Below, one piece after another: positions 63,540 through 64,000 of a DNA stretch of 64,000 nt (positions are counted from its first letter, which is position 1; the number at the start of each line of letters is the position of its first letter). The notes below the pieces were generated by a model. It worked only from the letters and a program-made list of their open reading frames with translations. It had not been told where the DNA came from and did not search any database. The DNA is from an uncultured Phascolarctobacterium sp. (GTDB lineage Bacteria > Bacillota > Negativicutes > Acidaminococcales > Acidaminococcaceae). Made by a program: the position numbers and the translations under genes. The stretch lies in NCBI RefSeq assembly GCF_900770955.1, contig NZ_CAAGLX010000015.1, forward strand, positions 1 to 64,000, in the 5' to 3' direction.

Positions 63540-63584
63540 ATGAACATCGTTGTATACGGGAGTATAAATTAGGGGGAATTCATT

Positions 63585-64000
63585 ATGTTTAGAAAATTTG
63601 CTGCGATTATCAATGAAGTCGCACTCATCAAGCAAATTGCCGTTGGTCTTGTCATCGGCGTGCTGCTGGCACTTTATGTACCGAAAGCGGTACCTGTTGT
63701 TACCATCTTCGGTGACCTGTTCGTAAAAGCATTAAAGGGCGTTGCTCCGGTGCTGGTTTTCTTCTTGGTTATGAACGCTATGGCCAAAAAGAAAAGCGGC
63801 GGCGAAGCAAATATGAAGCCTATTATCGGCTTATATGTTATTGGCACCTTCTTTGCATCCTTAGTTGGTGTAAGCCTGTCCTTCCTGGCACCTACCACTC
63901 TGCATCTGCAGGTAGCAGACGCTAAGCTCAACCCGCCCAGCGGCATTGTTGAGGTTCTGCACAACCTGATTCTGAGTGTTGTAGACAACCCGATTGCCGC
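63585..64000 (+). CDS. sstT: Na+/serine-threonine symporter SstT (5' part, runs off window)
   Basis: 138 codons of an SstT/DAACS-family symporter, cut by the window edge (full proteins are about 400 aa). Start ATG 63585 with AGGGGGAATT upstream. Visible: IKQIAVGLVIGVLLALYVPK (first membrane segment), FGDLFVKALKGVAPVLVFFLVM, IGLYVIGTFFASLVGVSLSF and the NPPSGIVEVLHNLILSVVDNPIA stretch typical of SstT. Imports serine and threonine with Na+. Confidence 0.92.
   Translation, partial: MFRKFAAIINEVALIKQIAVGLVIGVLLALYVPKAVPVVTIFGDLFVKALKGVAPVLVFFLVMNAMAKKKSGGEANMKPIIGLYVIGTFFASLVGVSLSFLAPTTLHLQVADAKLNPPSGIVEVLHNLILSVVDNPIA

Overview
The window looks like the replication-origin region of a diderm Firmicute of the Negativicutes, probably an Acidaminococcaceae/Phascolarctobacterium-type gut anaerobe. 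Reasons: a Firmicutes-style order recF-dnaN-oriC-dnaA-rpmH-rnpA-yidD-yidC-jag-mnmE-mnmG-rsmG-parB/noc, a T-box leader and a GatCAB amidotransferase, together with a classical outer-membrane autotransporter. The species assignment is inference. Genes left of about 34.6 kb mostly run leftward and core genes right of it run rightward, as expected for replication leaving an origin in the dnaN-dnaA gap.

Layout. 0-0.4 kb: strong leftward promoter and leader, probably of an rRNA operon just outside the window. 0.4-5.1 kb: YitT protein, small secreted protein, and a three-gene FAD/Fe-S oxidoreductase operon. 5.2-11.5 kb: AT-rich defence island on the minus strand with a decayed toxin-antitoxin remnant, a HEPN + DUF262 + C5-methyltransferase module, then Vsr, an EcoRII-type endonuclease and its methyltransferase. 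11.6-24.7 kb: metabolic genes, including a ureohydrolase/NRAMP-like pair with a divergent IclR regulator, a T-box-controlled MetQ, two C-S lyase/trans-sulfuration PLP enzymes, an M20-type amidohydrolase and a MATE exporter. 24.7-44.3 kb: gyrA, gyrB, recF, dnaN, oriC, dnaA and the rightward core cluster, with a perfect parS inside the thiamine-pyrophosphokinase gene.

44.4-52.6 kb is an accessory stretch. A double zinc-ribbon protein, an autotransporter and a pair of paralogous exported proteins share one promoter architecture (TTCCTACCC-N14-GGGTGGGG-N20-TATAAT-like), so they look like a small regulon. Between them lies a DUF927 P-loop ATPase with a strong promoter, a roughly 330-nt structured leader that can hide its own ribosome-binding site, and two sets of 9-bp iterons flanking an AT-rich core just downstream. 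That arrangement recalls the rep-ori module of phage-satellite islands.

52.7-64 kb: gatCAB, two orphan exported or membrane proteins separated by duplicated terminator/promoter DNA, a frameshifted RelA/SpoT-like synthetase coupled to a DUF6718 gene, a flavin reductase, a TetR regulator, a candidate stand-alone structured RNA (60983-61140, minus), purC, a PHP phosphoesterase and the start of sstT. The leading candidates for undescribed biology are the MTase-DUF262-HEPN module, the DUF927 riboregulated replicon-like unit, the three-promoter regulon and the small RNA near purC. No tRNA gene, complete rRNA gene, CRISPR array or insertion sequence was seen.
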